A stretch of DNA of 64,000 nt from SHZL01 sp963815185 (GTDB lineage: Bacteria > Pseudomonadota > Gammaproteobacteria > Xanthomonadales > SZUA-36). The notes beneath the pieces are model-generated. The model saw nothing but the letters and a program-made list of their open reading frames with translations. It was not told the origin of the DNA and did not search any database. Position 1 is the stretch's first letter. Every line of letters begins with the position of its first letter. This document shows, piece by piece, positions 56,089-64,000 of the stretch. A program made the position numbers and the translations under genes. The DNA lies in the NCBI GenBank assembly GCA_963815185.1, contig CAWFGC010000009.1, positions 1,054,001 to 1,118,000 on the forward strand. Direction: 5' to 3'.

Positions 56089-59016
56089 ATGGGTATGAAA
56101 AGAACGGGTACAAAATTTGTGCTGGCCGCGAAAACCATATTGCTTGTGCTGTTGTCGTGTTTTACGGCATCGGTTGCCGTGGCGCAGGAACAGCCCTTGG
56201 ACCCCGGAAAACTGCCCACCACCCGTGATCTCGCGGCAGGCTTGTCCGATCCAGAGTCGCGTACCGATGCCTTGCTCACACTCATTGCCCTCTCCGGCGC
56301 CCTGCAAAACTCTGCGGCCACAGACCCAGGCCAGGTCGCCGGTCTCGAAGCCTCGTTTCGCGAAGATCGCGCCTGGCTTGACCGGCTGGCGCAGCGCTAT
56401 GCCAGCCTGCCGACGCGCAGCACCTTGCTGGACCCGGCGGCTTGGTTCATTCAACAGGAACTGGGGCAGCATGACATAGTCCCTTCAGCCCGGGTTTCAC
56501 CGCTGGGGCCGGGGTACGCCATATTGCTGGGGCAGATCTTCGACCGCTCAAACGAGCGGCTGGCGGCAGCGCTGTTGCCCGAGATCCTGTTCCAGACCGA
56601 GTTGGCCGCTACGACAGATTGGCAGCGGTTGCTTGACCGGGCCGCGGCAAATCAACCCGTGCTGGAGCTTTTCTCCAGGCTCAACAGCGACTGGCTGGAG
56701 CCTTGGTTGGCGGCGGAGCCCCCCGCACCGGTGGGGCGGGACGACCCGGCTGGCGCACTGGAACAGTCCCTGCTCAGCCTGCAGGCATTGATGGCCTCTG
56801 TGCTGTTGCCGCAGCCGCCAGATGATCTGCGTGCCAAGCGCCTGCGGTTCAGCCTGTTGACGGCCATGCCGCTGATGGACCAAAAGCAGGCGCGCACTGC
56901 CAGGCACATCCTGTGCCTGACGGCCGCCATCGATGGTCTTTACGATCACCACTATCTCGCATCGATCCAGTCCCTGCTTTGGGTGGTTTCGGATCTGCTG
57001 GAAATGTATGCGGGTGACCCTGATGCCTGGTCGCCTCTGCCAAAGATATTGGCGGAGTTTCTGCCACAGCTATCGAGCGTCATGGCACGGAATTTCGCCG
57101 AAGTCGACGCGCGGCTCAATGCCAATCTCGCCGCGGCTTTCGACGTCGTGCAGGATCTGCAGGGCGGTTCATTCACGGCCTCCCGCCTCGACACCTTGCG
57201 CCAGGAACTGGCCGACACCGTTACCCAGCTCGTATTGCTGGTGCCCGAGATGGCCTTTTATTTCGATCAACCTGTGCGCAAACGGATTTCCGAGGAAATT
57301 GACATTTGTATCAGCGTCGCAGCCGTGCACGACGACAATGGCAAGCCAACCTTGAGCCGCAAGCAATTCGATGGCTGTGTCGAAAGCATGACGAAACTGG
57401 CGGACACCTGGGTGCGGCGGCCGGAATTGGCCGGCGATCCCAACGGGCCCTTCGCCGCTGACCAGCTACGCCGGGAACTGGAAATGGTACCCTGGCAACG
57501 TATCAACTACACCCTGGGCTATCTGCACGAGCGCTCACCGGTGGTTTGTCCGATGTCTGCCCGGCCACTGCCCAATCCACTGGAATGGTCTGCCCTTGCA
57601 ACCTTGATGGTGTGGTTTTCCACGCAGTCACCGGTGTACCTTCAGACCCCGGAAAACGAGGCCCTGGTGGTTGCCATGCGTCAGCAGGGTCTGGACCTGT
57701 TGCAAACCATGTCGCAACAGCTTGACTGCATCAGCGGATCCGGCGGGGGATTCGACGACCTGGTCAGCGTCAGCTTGCAACAATACCGCGACACTCTGGT
57801 CAGTCTGATCGGCGGTATCCGCGAAGCGGAACTGGAGTTCAGGGAAGCGCATCTGCAGGTGGGCGCGGACGTTGACCTGGCCGGTGACGTCGACCAGGAA
57901 ACGAGCTATCGCACCCCGGGCTTGATGATCGGACCTTGCGATGCCGCCAGGGCCTGTGAAATGACTCAGCAACTGGAAGCCACCCGGGCGCTGGTTGGGC
58001 AGTTTCCAGACGAATACCTGATCGCGGACCAGACCGGACTGGGGAAAGTTGAAATCTGTTACGACAACATGCAATGGGTGCAACGGCGCATGGAACCGGT
58101 GCGGCCGGAAGATCCCAACGTCGCCAACTACTACGGACATCTCAGTTTTGATTTGGTGGGAAGGTATCGCCAGGGTGAGAACATAAGCGATGTTTTTGGA
58201 TCGAACTTTGTCAGCCCGGACGAATACTACTACCTCATTGCAGCAAGCTCGGATGAGGTGCTCAATGATGGCTGCCCCTCCGAGTGGGTCGGCAGTCGCA
58301 TCGTAACAACGCGCAGCAAGGAAGAGGGCATCAATATCGTGCCCAAGCGACTGACTTATCTCGCCGCGGCACGCATCCGGCCTTCTGAAGTGATCAGCGC
58401 CAACTGGAACCGGGGCGCCGAATGGCGTGACTGGTTTGTCACCGGCATCGGTGTCAAGGAACTGGAGTTCAGCCCGGACCCATCCATTCGTGACCAACTG
58501 GCGCAGCATCTGCGTGCTCTGTACCAGACCGAGCAACGGACCATTTACAACAGCCTGCTCAAGGCTCCGCTCGGACCCTCATTGACTGCGGCGCCGGCCT
58601 TGTTCGATCTGATGAATGACGTCAGCATGTTCAAAGGCTTGTTACGTAATCAGTTGCTTCTGTTTTACCCCGAAGTGATGTTGGAATCAGATGAAGTTCG
58701 GGCGGCAATAGAAGGACAAAGTGGTCTGTTGGATGAAGCGGTTTTACGCCGCTTCCAGGAAAATAATGTCGCCATCGCTCAGGTTCATGACGCGGGTCTG
58801 GCCCGCCTGGAGCGATTTCAGTCGGTCTGGAAACGCCAGCCTGAGGTAGCCATTCGTTCCGGCTCGGTCGGGGTCAATATGGCTCATGCCGTTGCCAGGT
58901 TGAATGCGCTGTACCAGGAATACTTCGCTACCCGTGTGCCGGTTTCCATGCCACAGGAACCAGCACCGGCTAATGCGGCCGGCGCCAGCGCTGAGCCAGC
59001 AACACCAGACAGGTAA
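56089..59016 (+). CDS. Large exported protein of unknown function
   Basis: About 975 residues from ATG 56089 (ATG 56095 is equally possible). Signal peptide: TKFVLAAKTILLVLLSCF, cleavage near VAVAQ. The rest is soluble, rich in helices, Leu and Gln. A cysteine-bearing C-terminal third has the stretch PCDAARACEMTQQLEATRAL, then FPDEYLIADQTGLGKVEICYDNM and WVGSRIVTTRS. No catalytic motif or known domain can be named. The 3' end overlaps the convergent DUF2069 gene by 47 bases. Possibly a periplasmic structural or lineage-specific protein. Confidence 0.72.
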   Translation: MGMKRTGTKFVLAAKTILLVLLSCFTASVAVAQEQPLDPGKLPTTRDLAAGLSDPESRTDALLTLIALSGALQNSAATDPGQVAGLEASFREDRAWLDRLAQRYASLPTRSTLLDPAAWFIQQELGQHDIVPSARVSPLGPGYAILLGQIFDRSNERLAAALLPEILFQTELAATTDWQRLLDRAAANQPVLELFSRLNSDWLEPWLAAEPPAPVGRDDPAGALEQSLLSLQALMASVLLPQPPDDLRAKRLRFSLLTAMPLMDQKQARTARHILCLTAAIDGLYDHHYLASIQSLLWVVSDLLEMYAGDPDAWSPLPKILAEFLPQLSSVMARNFAEVDARLNANLAAAFDVVQDLQGGSFTASRLDTLRQELADTVTQLVLLVPEMAFYFDQPVRKRISEEIDICISVAAVHDDNGKPTLSRKQFDGCVESMTKLADTWVRRPELAGDPNGPFAADQLRRELEMVPWQRINYTLGYLHERSPVVCPMSARPLPNPLEWSALATLMVWFSTQSPVYLQTPENEALVVAMRQQGLDLLQTMSQQLDCISGSGGGFDDLVSVSLQQYRDTLVSLIGGIREAELEFREAHLQVGADVDLAGDVDQETSYRTPGLMIGPCDAARACEMTQQLEATRALVGQFPDEYLIADQTGLGKVEICYDNMQWVQRRMEPVRPEDPNVANYYGHLSFDLVGRYRQGENISDVFGSNFVSPDEYYYLIAASSDEVLNDGCPSEWVGSRIVTTRSKEEGINIVPKRLTYLAAARIRPSEVISANWNRGAEWRDWFVTGIGVKELEFSPDPSIRDQLAQHLRALYQTEQRTIYNSLLKAPLGPSLTAAPALFDLMNDVSMFKGLLRNQLLLFYPEVMLESDEVRAAIEGQSGLLDEAVLRRFQENNVAIAQVHDAGLARLERFQSVWKRQPEVAIRSGSVGVNMAHAVARLNALYQEYFATRVPVSMPQEPAPANAAGASAEPATPDR

Positions 59017-59308
59017 CATAAAGCACCGTCAGCGTGATCTGCAGCAAAGCCGGGACGCGCTCCGGCGGATTGCTCCAGGCTTCCATTACACCGATGACGA
59101 AGTAAATAACCAACAGGTAGCCGCCCCAGGTCATGCTGCTCATCTTGCCGGCGAGGATGCCGCGCAAGGGAAACAGCAGGGGCAGAGTGGCGAACAGCGC
59201 CAGCAGCCAGCTTTGCTTGCCCACGGGGGCGGGCAAGACTCCGTGCCATAGCGGTTGCAATATCAGCACGCCCAGATAAAGGCCTGTCACCAGGCTGTGC
59301 AGGCTCAC
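58970..59308 (-). CDS. DUF2069 membrane protein
   Basis: About 112 residues from GTG 59308, which overlaps the wrbA stop (GTGA). Four membrane helices with TWGGYLLVIYFVIGVMEAWSNPPERVPALLQ, the DUF2069 signature. Inner-membrane protein of unknown role, frequently next to wrbA in Gammaproteobacteria. Its 3' end overlaps the large exported-protein gene on the other strand. Confidence 0.85.
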   Translation of the reverse strand: MSLHSLVTGLYLGVLILQPLWHGVLPAPVGKQSWLLALFATLPLLFPLRGILAGKMSSMTWGGYLLVIYFVIGVMEAWSNPPERVPALLQITLTVLYVTCLVLLAQRWRRPH

Positions 59309-59898
59309 TGCTGCAGGCGCAAGGCGATCTGGGCGACACGTCGACCCAGTGCCCTGCACAACGCGGATTCGTGCTCGTCCAAATCACGCTCTCCACTCCA
59401 ACCGCTGTAGTGACTGGCGCCATAGGGAGTCCCTCCGCCCGCGGTCTTGATCAGGCCCGGCTCCGTGTAGGGCAAACCGACCAGCACCATGCCGTGATGC
59501 AGCAGTGGAAGCATCATGCTGATCAGCGTTGACTCCTGGCCGCCATGCAGGCTGGCGGTCGAGGTGAATACGGCGGCCGGTTTACCCGCCAGGCGGCCGG
59601 AATACCACTCGGCGGCGGTGCCATCGATAAAGTACTTCAACGCGGCAGCCATATTGCCAAAGCGTGTTGGGCTGCCCATGATCAAACCGCCACATTCCAC
59701 AAGGTCTTCTTTCCGCGCCCAGGCCGGTCCATCTGCAGGCACAGCCGGATTGCGATGCTGCAAGCCATCGCTGACCGGCGGCACGGTGCGCAGTCGAGTG
59801 CTGGCGCCTGCCACATCGTCTATACCGCGGGCGATCTGTTGCGCCAGGCTGGCAGTATGCCCGTGCAGGCTGTAGTACAAGACCAGGATTTCCATCAA
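59305..59898 (-). CDS. wrbA: NAD(P)H:quinone oxidoreductase, WrbA type
   Basis: Flavodoxin-fold enzyme of 197 residues that reduces quinones by two electrons. Features: ILVLYYSLHGHTASLAQQIARG (FMN phosphate loop), GGLIMGSPTRFGNMAAALKYFID, STASLHGGQEST and PYGASHYSG, as in type IV quinone oxidoreductases. Encoded upstream of DUF2069 with overlapping codons, and after arsC-like. Confidence 0.94.
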   Translation of the reverse strand: MMEILVLYYSLHGHTASLAQQIARGIDDVAGASTRLRTVPPVSDGLQHRNPAVPADGPAWARKEDLVECGGLIMGSPTRFGNMAAALKYFIDGTAAEWYSGRLAGKPAAVFTSTASLHGGQESTLISMMLPLLHHGMVLVGLPYTEPGLIKTAGGGTPYGASHYSGWSGERDLDEHESALCRALGRRVAQIALRLQQ

Positions 59899-59937
59899 TT
59901 GACTGTCCCTATGACCTGCGCATCAATTCAAAATGGT

Positions 59938-60285
59938 TCACAGAATGTCGAGCACTGCTTCAGGCGGCCGGCCAATGGCTGCTTTGCGGTTTGCCAGCAC
60001 GATGGGCCGTTCAATCAGGCGCGGATGGGAAACCATGGCCTCGATCAGTTCATCTTCACTCAGGTCAGCACGGTCCAGTCCCAAAGCCGCATATTCGGTT
60101 TCACCCTTGCGCATCAATTCACGAGGTTTCTTTCCCAGCATGGCGAGTATGGAACGCAGTTCCCGGGCGCTGGGCGGTGCTTCGAGGTAGAGTGTAATTT
60201 CCGGGTCGATACCGCGATCCTGCAGCATGGCCAGGGTGGCGCGGGATTTTGAACAACGGGGATTGTGCAGAATTCTGACGGTCAT
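59938..60285 (-). CDS. arsC: ArsC-family arsenate reductase (glutaredoxin type)
   Basis: A 115-residue protein with catalytic Cys in HNPRCSKSRATLAML and conserved arginine/proline segment SHPRLIERPIVLANRKAAIGRPPE, the pattern of ArsC/Spx-type arsenate reductases. Reduces arsenate using glutaredoxin. No arsR or arsB nearby, so it belongs to the housekeeping arsC-wrbA-DUF2069 cluster rather than a resistance operon. Confidence 0.9.
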   Translation of the reverse strand: MTVRILHNPRCSKSRATLAMLQDRGIDPEITLYLEAPPSARELRSILAMLGKKPRELMRKGETEYAALGLDRADLSEDELIEAMVSHPRLIERPIVLANRKAAIGRPPEAVLDIL

Positions 60286-60365
60286 GGGGCCCTCGGGTTA
60301 AAATGTTGCTGGCAGATTTTCCGATGAAGCCATTCTATTGACAGTTCCGGAGCGGGTAAACCGAA

Positions 60366-61634
60366 ATGCCAGATTCCACTCAATCCACCGTCAGACTGCA
60401 ACAGCATCTGGTCCGGCTCAGGCGCCTTGCCAGTCATGTAGGGAAGCATTTCCAGGAGGATCGCTGTTTCGAGGAAGCGGCATCCCTCGGCTTTACCAGC
60501 CTGCTTGCGCTGGTACCCCTGTTGGCGGTGATTTTCGGTATCGTCGCCGCCTTCCCGGTATTTGCGCAATGGTCACAGCAATTGAAGGCGTTTATTTTCG
60601 GCAACTTCCTGCCCTCGGCCGGCCAGCAGGTGGAGAGCTACCTCAATACCTTTCTTGAAAGCGCCAGCAATCTGACCCTGCCCGGAACCGTGTTCCTGAT
60701 CCTGACCGCCCTGTTGCTGATGTTCCGCATCGAAGTCGCATTCAACCGGATTTGGCGGGTGGATCGATCGCGGTCTTTGCTCAACCGCATTGTGATGTAC
60801 TGGGCAGTCCTGACCCTGGCCCCGCTGATGATTGGCGCCGCGATTGCCATCAGCGTGCAAAATATTTTCACCCCGTTGGCGTTTCAGGGCACCGTCAGCC
60901 CCAGCCGGCATGCCGGTGGCGTATTCTTGCTGGCATGGATGGTTTTTACGCTGATGTTCGTGCTGGTGCCGAACAAGCGCATTCCTTTGCGCAATGCGCT
61001 ATTCGGCGCATTGTTGAGCGCCGTCCTGTTCGAATTGGCCAAGTTGGGATTCGTCGCCTACGTCAAAAATGCCAATTACACCGAGATCTATGGCGCAATC
61101 GCCACGATTCCGATCTTTCTGTTCTGGCTGTACCTGGTATGGATCGTGATCCTGTTTGGCGCCTCGCTGGCCTCCTCGCTGAGCACGTTTGCCGACAGTG
61201 AGCGGGCCAGGATGGTTTGGCCTGCGCGTCTTGATTTCCAACTGGTATTCCGCCTCGTCGGTCACCTGTGGATGGCGCAACGCAATGGAGAGAAACTGTC
61301 TGAGATCCAATTACTGGCGGAGGAACCGCACAGCAATGAACGGCAACTGCAGTATTTGCTGCTGCAGTTGGAAACCGCCAATATCGTTGCCCGCGACGAA
61401 GAGGGGGACTGGTGGCTGGCGCGTGACCTGGAAGAATTGAGTCTGGCCGACCTGTATTGCAGCGGCAACTTTCATTTGCCGATATTTGGCCGGGAGACGC
61501 TGCCGCTTGAATCAGCATGGGACCAGGAATTTACCACCGCAATGCGGGAAGCGGCCGAGCAGGGCCAGTCGAGCATGGCGCGGCCGTTACGGCACATGTA
61601 TCAATCGATTTTGCGGGGAGCCGATTCATCATGA
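60366..61634 (+). CDS. YihY/BrkB family membrane protein (UPF0761)
   Basis: A 422-residue protein with about six membrane helices. Family motifs: EEAASLGFTSLLALVPLLAVIFGI, VEVAFNRIWRVDRSRSLLNR-like segment, and TEIYGAIATIPIFLFWLYLVWIVILFGASLAS. The C-terminal soluble part (about 300-420) resembles a winged helix. Function unsettled; once misnamed RNase BN. The stop overlaps acyP (ATGA). Confidence 0.92.
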   Translation: MPDSTQSTVRLQQHLVRLRRLASHVGKHFQEDRCFEEAASLGFTSLLALVPLLAVIFGIVAAFPVFAQWSQQLKAFIFGNFLPSAGQQVESYLNTFLESASNLTLPGTVFLILTALLLMFRIEVAFNRIWRVDRSRSLLNRIVMYWAVLTLAPLMIGAAIAISVQNIFTPLAFQGTVSPSRHAGGVFLLAWMVFTLMFVLVPNKRIPLRNALFGALLSAVLFELAKLGFVAYVKNANYTEIYGAIATIPIFLFWLYLVWIVILFGASLASSLSTFADSERARMVWPARLDFQLVFRLVGHLWMAQRNGEKLSEIQLLAEEPHSNERQLQYLLLQLETANIVARDEEGDWWLARDLEELSLADLYCSGNFHLPIFGRETLPLESAWDQEFTTAMREAAEQGQSSMARPLRHMYQSILRGADSS

Positions 61635-61915
61635 CATCCGGTGGCCAGCACCGCTGCCGGCGATTTCTCATCCGCGGAAAAGTCCAGGGCGTGTGGTTCC
61701 GTGAGTCGACCCGGCGCCAGGCCGATCTGCTGGGCCTGCAAGGCCATGCGCTCAACCTCGAAGATGGCAGCGTGGAAGTCGTGGCCGTGGGCGGGGCAGC
61801 CGAATTGGACCAATTGGCGGCCTGGTTGCAGCGCGGCCCGCCAATGGCGCGCGTCGAGCACGTCAGTGCAGAAGAGATATCGAATCCGGGCCTGAGCGGA
61901 TTCTCCACCCGCTAG
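61631..61915 (+). CDS. acyP: Acylphosphatase
   Basis: A 94-residue protein with the acylphosphatase signature FLIRGKVQGVWFRESTRRQAD (catalytic Arg) and GHALNLEDGSVEVVAVG (catalytic Asn, with LNLEDG for the usual VRNxxDG). Hydrolyses acyl-phosphates such as carbamoyl- or acetyl-phosphate. ATG 61631 overlaps the BrkB-family stop. Confidence 0.92.
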   Translation: MTSGGQHRCRRFLIRGKVQGVWFRESTRRQADLLGLQGHALNLEDGSVEVVAVGGAAELDQLAAWLQRGPPMARVEHVSAEEISNPGLSGFSTR

Positions 61916-61973
61916 GTGTGAATTCCAGACACATCTTACCCACGTGGTCTTCAACGTCGAAGGATGGTGCAAG

Positions 61974-62089
61974 CCGATCCGGAGACTGGGACCTGCTTTC
62001 AGGACCTTTTGAAACAGGATGTTTCAAGAAGAGGCCCCAGGGATGGGTTTATGCCGTGTCCTGAAAGCAGGTCCCAGTCTCCGGACCGG
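61974..62089. repeat. Inverted-repeat element with inner hairpin
   Basis: Outer arms 61974-62005 and 62058-62089 pair over about 32 bases with one internal mismatch near the ends (27 inner bases perfect, 61979-62005/62058-62084). Inside lies a hairpin TGAAACA-GGA-TGTTTCA (62010-62026). The element fills the gap between the convergent acyP and rnhB genes. Confidence 0.85.
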
Positions 62090-62125
62090 CGCCCGGGTGC
62101 GAAAGGACAACAATCACTATTGGGG

Positions 62126-62689
62126 CTAGCTCTTCAGCAGTTTGCGAACGGGCGAAAATGATCGCCGGTGAATGGCGCAGGGACCGAAGCATTCGAGCCG
62201 CCGCAAATGATCGGGCGTCGGGTAACCCTTGTTCTGATCGAAACCATATTGGGGGAACTGATCGTGCCATTCCCGCATGCAGCGGTCGCGCGTCACCTTG
62301 GCCACGATGGAAGCCGCGGATATTGCCGGCACCAGCCGGTCGCCTTGCACGATGGTGCGCACATCGCCGGCCAGTTGCGGCGCGCGATTTCCGTCAATCA
62401 GTATCCGTTGCGGACTTACCGGCAGCCGATTGACCGCCTCTTGCATGCCCCAAAGCGTTGCCTGCAGGATATTGATGCGATCGATTTCCTCAACCGAAAC
62501 CTCGACCACCGACCAGGCCAGTGCGTGCTTGCAGATGAGCGCAAACAGCGTTTCGCGGCGCGCTGCACTCAGCCGCTTGGAATCATCCAGCCCCGGCAGT
62601 TCCACGGCCCGGTCCAGAATGACCGCAGCCACCACCACCGGCCCCGCCAGGGGACCGCGACCGGCTTCGTCCACACCTGCGATCAGCAT
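62126..62689 (-). CDS. rnhB: Ribonuclease HII
   Basis: Cuts RNA in RNA-DNA hybrids and removes misincorporated ribonucleotides. From ATG 62689, 187 residues: IAGVDEAGRGPLAGPVVVAAVI (first catalytic Asp/Glu), GLDDSKRLS, and PAISAASIVAKVTRDRCM, all RNase HII landmarks. The frame is open upstream, but ATG 62689 overlaps the lpxB stop by seven bases and matches the family N-terminus. Confidence 0.95.
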   Translation of the reverse strand: MLIAGVDEAGRGPLAGPVVVAAVILDRAVELPGLDDSKRLSAARRETLFALICKHALAWSVVEVSVEEIDRINILQATLWGMQEAVNRLPVSPQRILIDGNRAPQLAGDVRTIVQGDRLVPAISAASIVAKVTRDRCMREWHDQFPQYGFDQNKGYPTPDHLRRLECFGPCAIHRRSFSPVRKLLKS

Positions 62690-63838
62690 GATCCCGACAT
62701 CAGCTCTGCTATGGCGCGGGCAGCCTGCCGACTGGCATCGCACAACAACTCGCGGTGCAACGCCTGGAAGCGCGCTTTGAGCCGGCTGCAGGATGGAGCA
62801 TCCTGCAACCACTGTGCTGCCTCCCGCGCCATGCGCGGACCCGTCGCCTCGTGCTGGATCAGTTCAGGCACCAGGGCCTCGCCGGCCAGTATGTTGGGCA
62901 ATGCGATGAAACGTGATTTGACCAAAGCCAGTGTTTTGGCCAGTCGATACGTGGCGGGGGCAAGCCGGTAGACGACCACCATCGGGCGGTTGACCAGCAT
63001 CGCCTCCAGTGTAGCGGTGCCGGAGGCGCATATCACCACATCGGCCGCGGCCATGACGGTGCGTGCCCGCCCGTCGATCAACGCGATCTCCGGTCGCCGG
63101 CGAGCGTCCAACGTGGCGCGGAAAACGGCTCCGGTGTTCGGGTTCGCAAGTGCGGCGACAAACTGCATGCCGGGATATTGGTCGGACAGCAAGACCGCGG
63201 CTTCAATCATGGGCGCGGACAAGCGTGAGACCTCACCCGCGCGACTGCCGGGCAAAAGCGCCACCGTGAGCCGGTCTACAATCGAGGCCAAGTGCCTGGC
63301 GTGCCGCGGCTGCTTCGTTGTGCAACGGAATCTGGTCCGCCATCGGGTGCCCGACGTACACGGCGGAAATTCCGTACCCCCGGTAGAAGTCCGGTTCAAA
63401 CGGAAACAGACACAGCACCCGGTCCGCGGCGCGGGCGATTTTATGCACTCGCCGCGCCCGCCAGGCCCAGACCGTAGGGCTGACATAATGCACCGTGCGG
63501 ATGCGGGCGGATTTGAGTTGCCGTTCCAAATGCAGATTAAAATCGGGCGCGTCTATGCCAATGAACGCATCGGGCTGCAGTTCCTGCAGCCGCCGCCGCA
63601 ACAGTCGGCGGATGCGCAACAGTCGCGGAAAATGCGCCAGCACTTCGAACAGGCCGAACACCGCCAGTTCTTCACTGTCCCACCAGCACTCCATGCCGGC
63701 GGCACGCATGTTGACGCCGCCAATGCCGACAAACCGGGCGCCGGGATAGATTTCCCTGAGATCGCCGATCAGAGCGGCGCCCAATTGATCGCCGGAAGCT
63801 TCGCCGGCGACCAGGGCGAAGGTGGGCTGAGTGGTCAT
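62683..63838 (-). CDS. lpxB: Lipid-A-disaccharide synthase LpxB, frameshifted
   Basis: GT19-family enzyme that joins UDP-2,3-diacylglucosamine and lipid X. The N-terminal piece from ATG 63838 (ALVAGEASGDQLGAALI, FVGIGGVNM, DAFIGIDAPDFNL, HYVSPTVWAW) is separated from the C-terminal piece (LTVALLPGSRAGEVSRL, VICASGTATLEAML, VVVYRLAPATYRLAK) by one surplus base near 63280. Restored length about 385 residues, normal for LpxB. It lies between lpxA and rnhB in the classic order. Confidence 0.93.
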
Positions 63839-63864
63839 TTCAGGATGGGCCGGCGTCAAACAAT

Positions 63865-64000
63865 TCAGCGGATCATGCTTTTTACAGTGGTATTGAGAAA
63901 GTCTACGAACGGTTTGATCTCACCGCAGCCAAGGGAAATTTCGGTCAACTCTTCCGCGGCCTGCTCCAGGGTCATCCCCGAGCGGTAGAGCATTTTGTAG
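63865..64000 (-). CDS. lpxA: UDP-N-acetylglucosamine acyltransferase LpxA, C-terminal end (partial)
   Basis: The last 45 codons of a gene whose start lies outside the window: YKMLYRSGMTLEQAAEEL ... PFVDFLNTTVKSMIR, matching the helical C-terminus of LpxA. The stop is 26 bases before lpxB, so lpxA-lpxB-rnhB form one operon. Confidence 0.88.
   Translation of the reverse strand, partial: YKMLYRSGMTLEQAAEELTEISLGCGEIKPFVDFLNTTVKSMIR

Noticed and set aside
14900..63290. Programmed frameshifting in the broken genes
   Set aside because: The break sites share no slippery sequence or downstream structure, and the affected genes are unrelated; insertion errors explain them better.
1..64000. CRISPR arrays, toxin-antitoxin pairs, phage genes or a defence island
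   Set aside because: I saw no regularly spaced direct repeats, no cas-like genes and no phage structural genes anywhere in the window.

Overview
The window is a stretch of gammaproteobacterial chromosome. The strongest evidence is the conserved order lptD-surA-pdxA-ksgA-apaG-apaH, supported by lgt-thyA, prfC, lpxA-lpxB-rnhB, a full arn (lipid A aminoarabinose) operon and a birA gene close to tRNA-Thr. GC content is fairly high and the outer membrane is LPS-type. An IPTL-CTERM tail, several RAYT/REP-like palindromes and a FecI/FecR/TonB system fit an environmental (marine or sediment) lineage. I cannot name the genus.

Layout. 0-25 kb is core genome: an SLC13-type permease (cut by the window edge), lgt-thyA, folA, the lptD...apaH operon (minus strand), a periplasmic aminopeptidase-like lipoprotein, msrB, an MFS-acyltransferase fusion with a nucleoside transporter, prfC, serine dehydratase with an M23 peptidase, a fused fatty acid kinase (FakA+FakB) next to plsY, birA and tRNA-Thr. 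25.8-33.3 kb is a complete arn operon in which the two ArnA activities are separate genes. 33.3-37.7 kb is an ECF sigma factor, a FecR anti-sigma and an STN-type TonB receptor. 37.8-40.2 kb is a long gene joining a sugar-transfer-associated ATP-grasp domain to a Kdo hydroxylase domain. A ThuA-like gene and a secreted protein of unknown function follow. 42.7-47.8 kb carries cytochrome P450, aldehyde dehydrogenase, MaoC-type hydratase and two GST-type genes. 48-53.5 kb is a graveyard: a decayed IS630, a broken IPTL-CTERM protein, an IS91 fragment. 53.5-64 kb returns to core genes: tRNA-Val, DUF962, DUF445, asparaginase-like, a large unknown exported protein, wrbA, arsC-like, BrkB/YihY, acyP, rnhB, lpxB and lpxA.

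How it fits together. Many genes serve the envelope: LpxA/LpxB make lipid A, LptD/SurA place LPS in the outer membrane, Arn enzymes add L-Ara4N, and the ATP-grasp/Kdo-hydroxylase gene probably alters the Kdo core. The sequence GATTTT(T/C)(G/C)CC-N8-CGTCTAA occurs upstream of the ECF sigma gene, the ATP-grasp/KdoO gene and the secreted-protein gene. I read this as the promoter recognised by the local sigma factor, giving a small candidate regulon that links surface signalling to LPS-core modification.

Data quality. At least ten otherwise intact genes, including plsY, birA and lpxB, are broken by single-base shifts, and nearly all are one surplus base. This looks like insertion-type sequencing error rather than gene decay. 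I therefore annotate such genes over their full restored span. Intergenic space is rich in structured inverted repeats, including a 370-bp multi-stem element after thyA.
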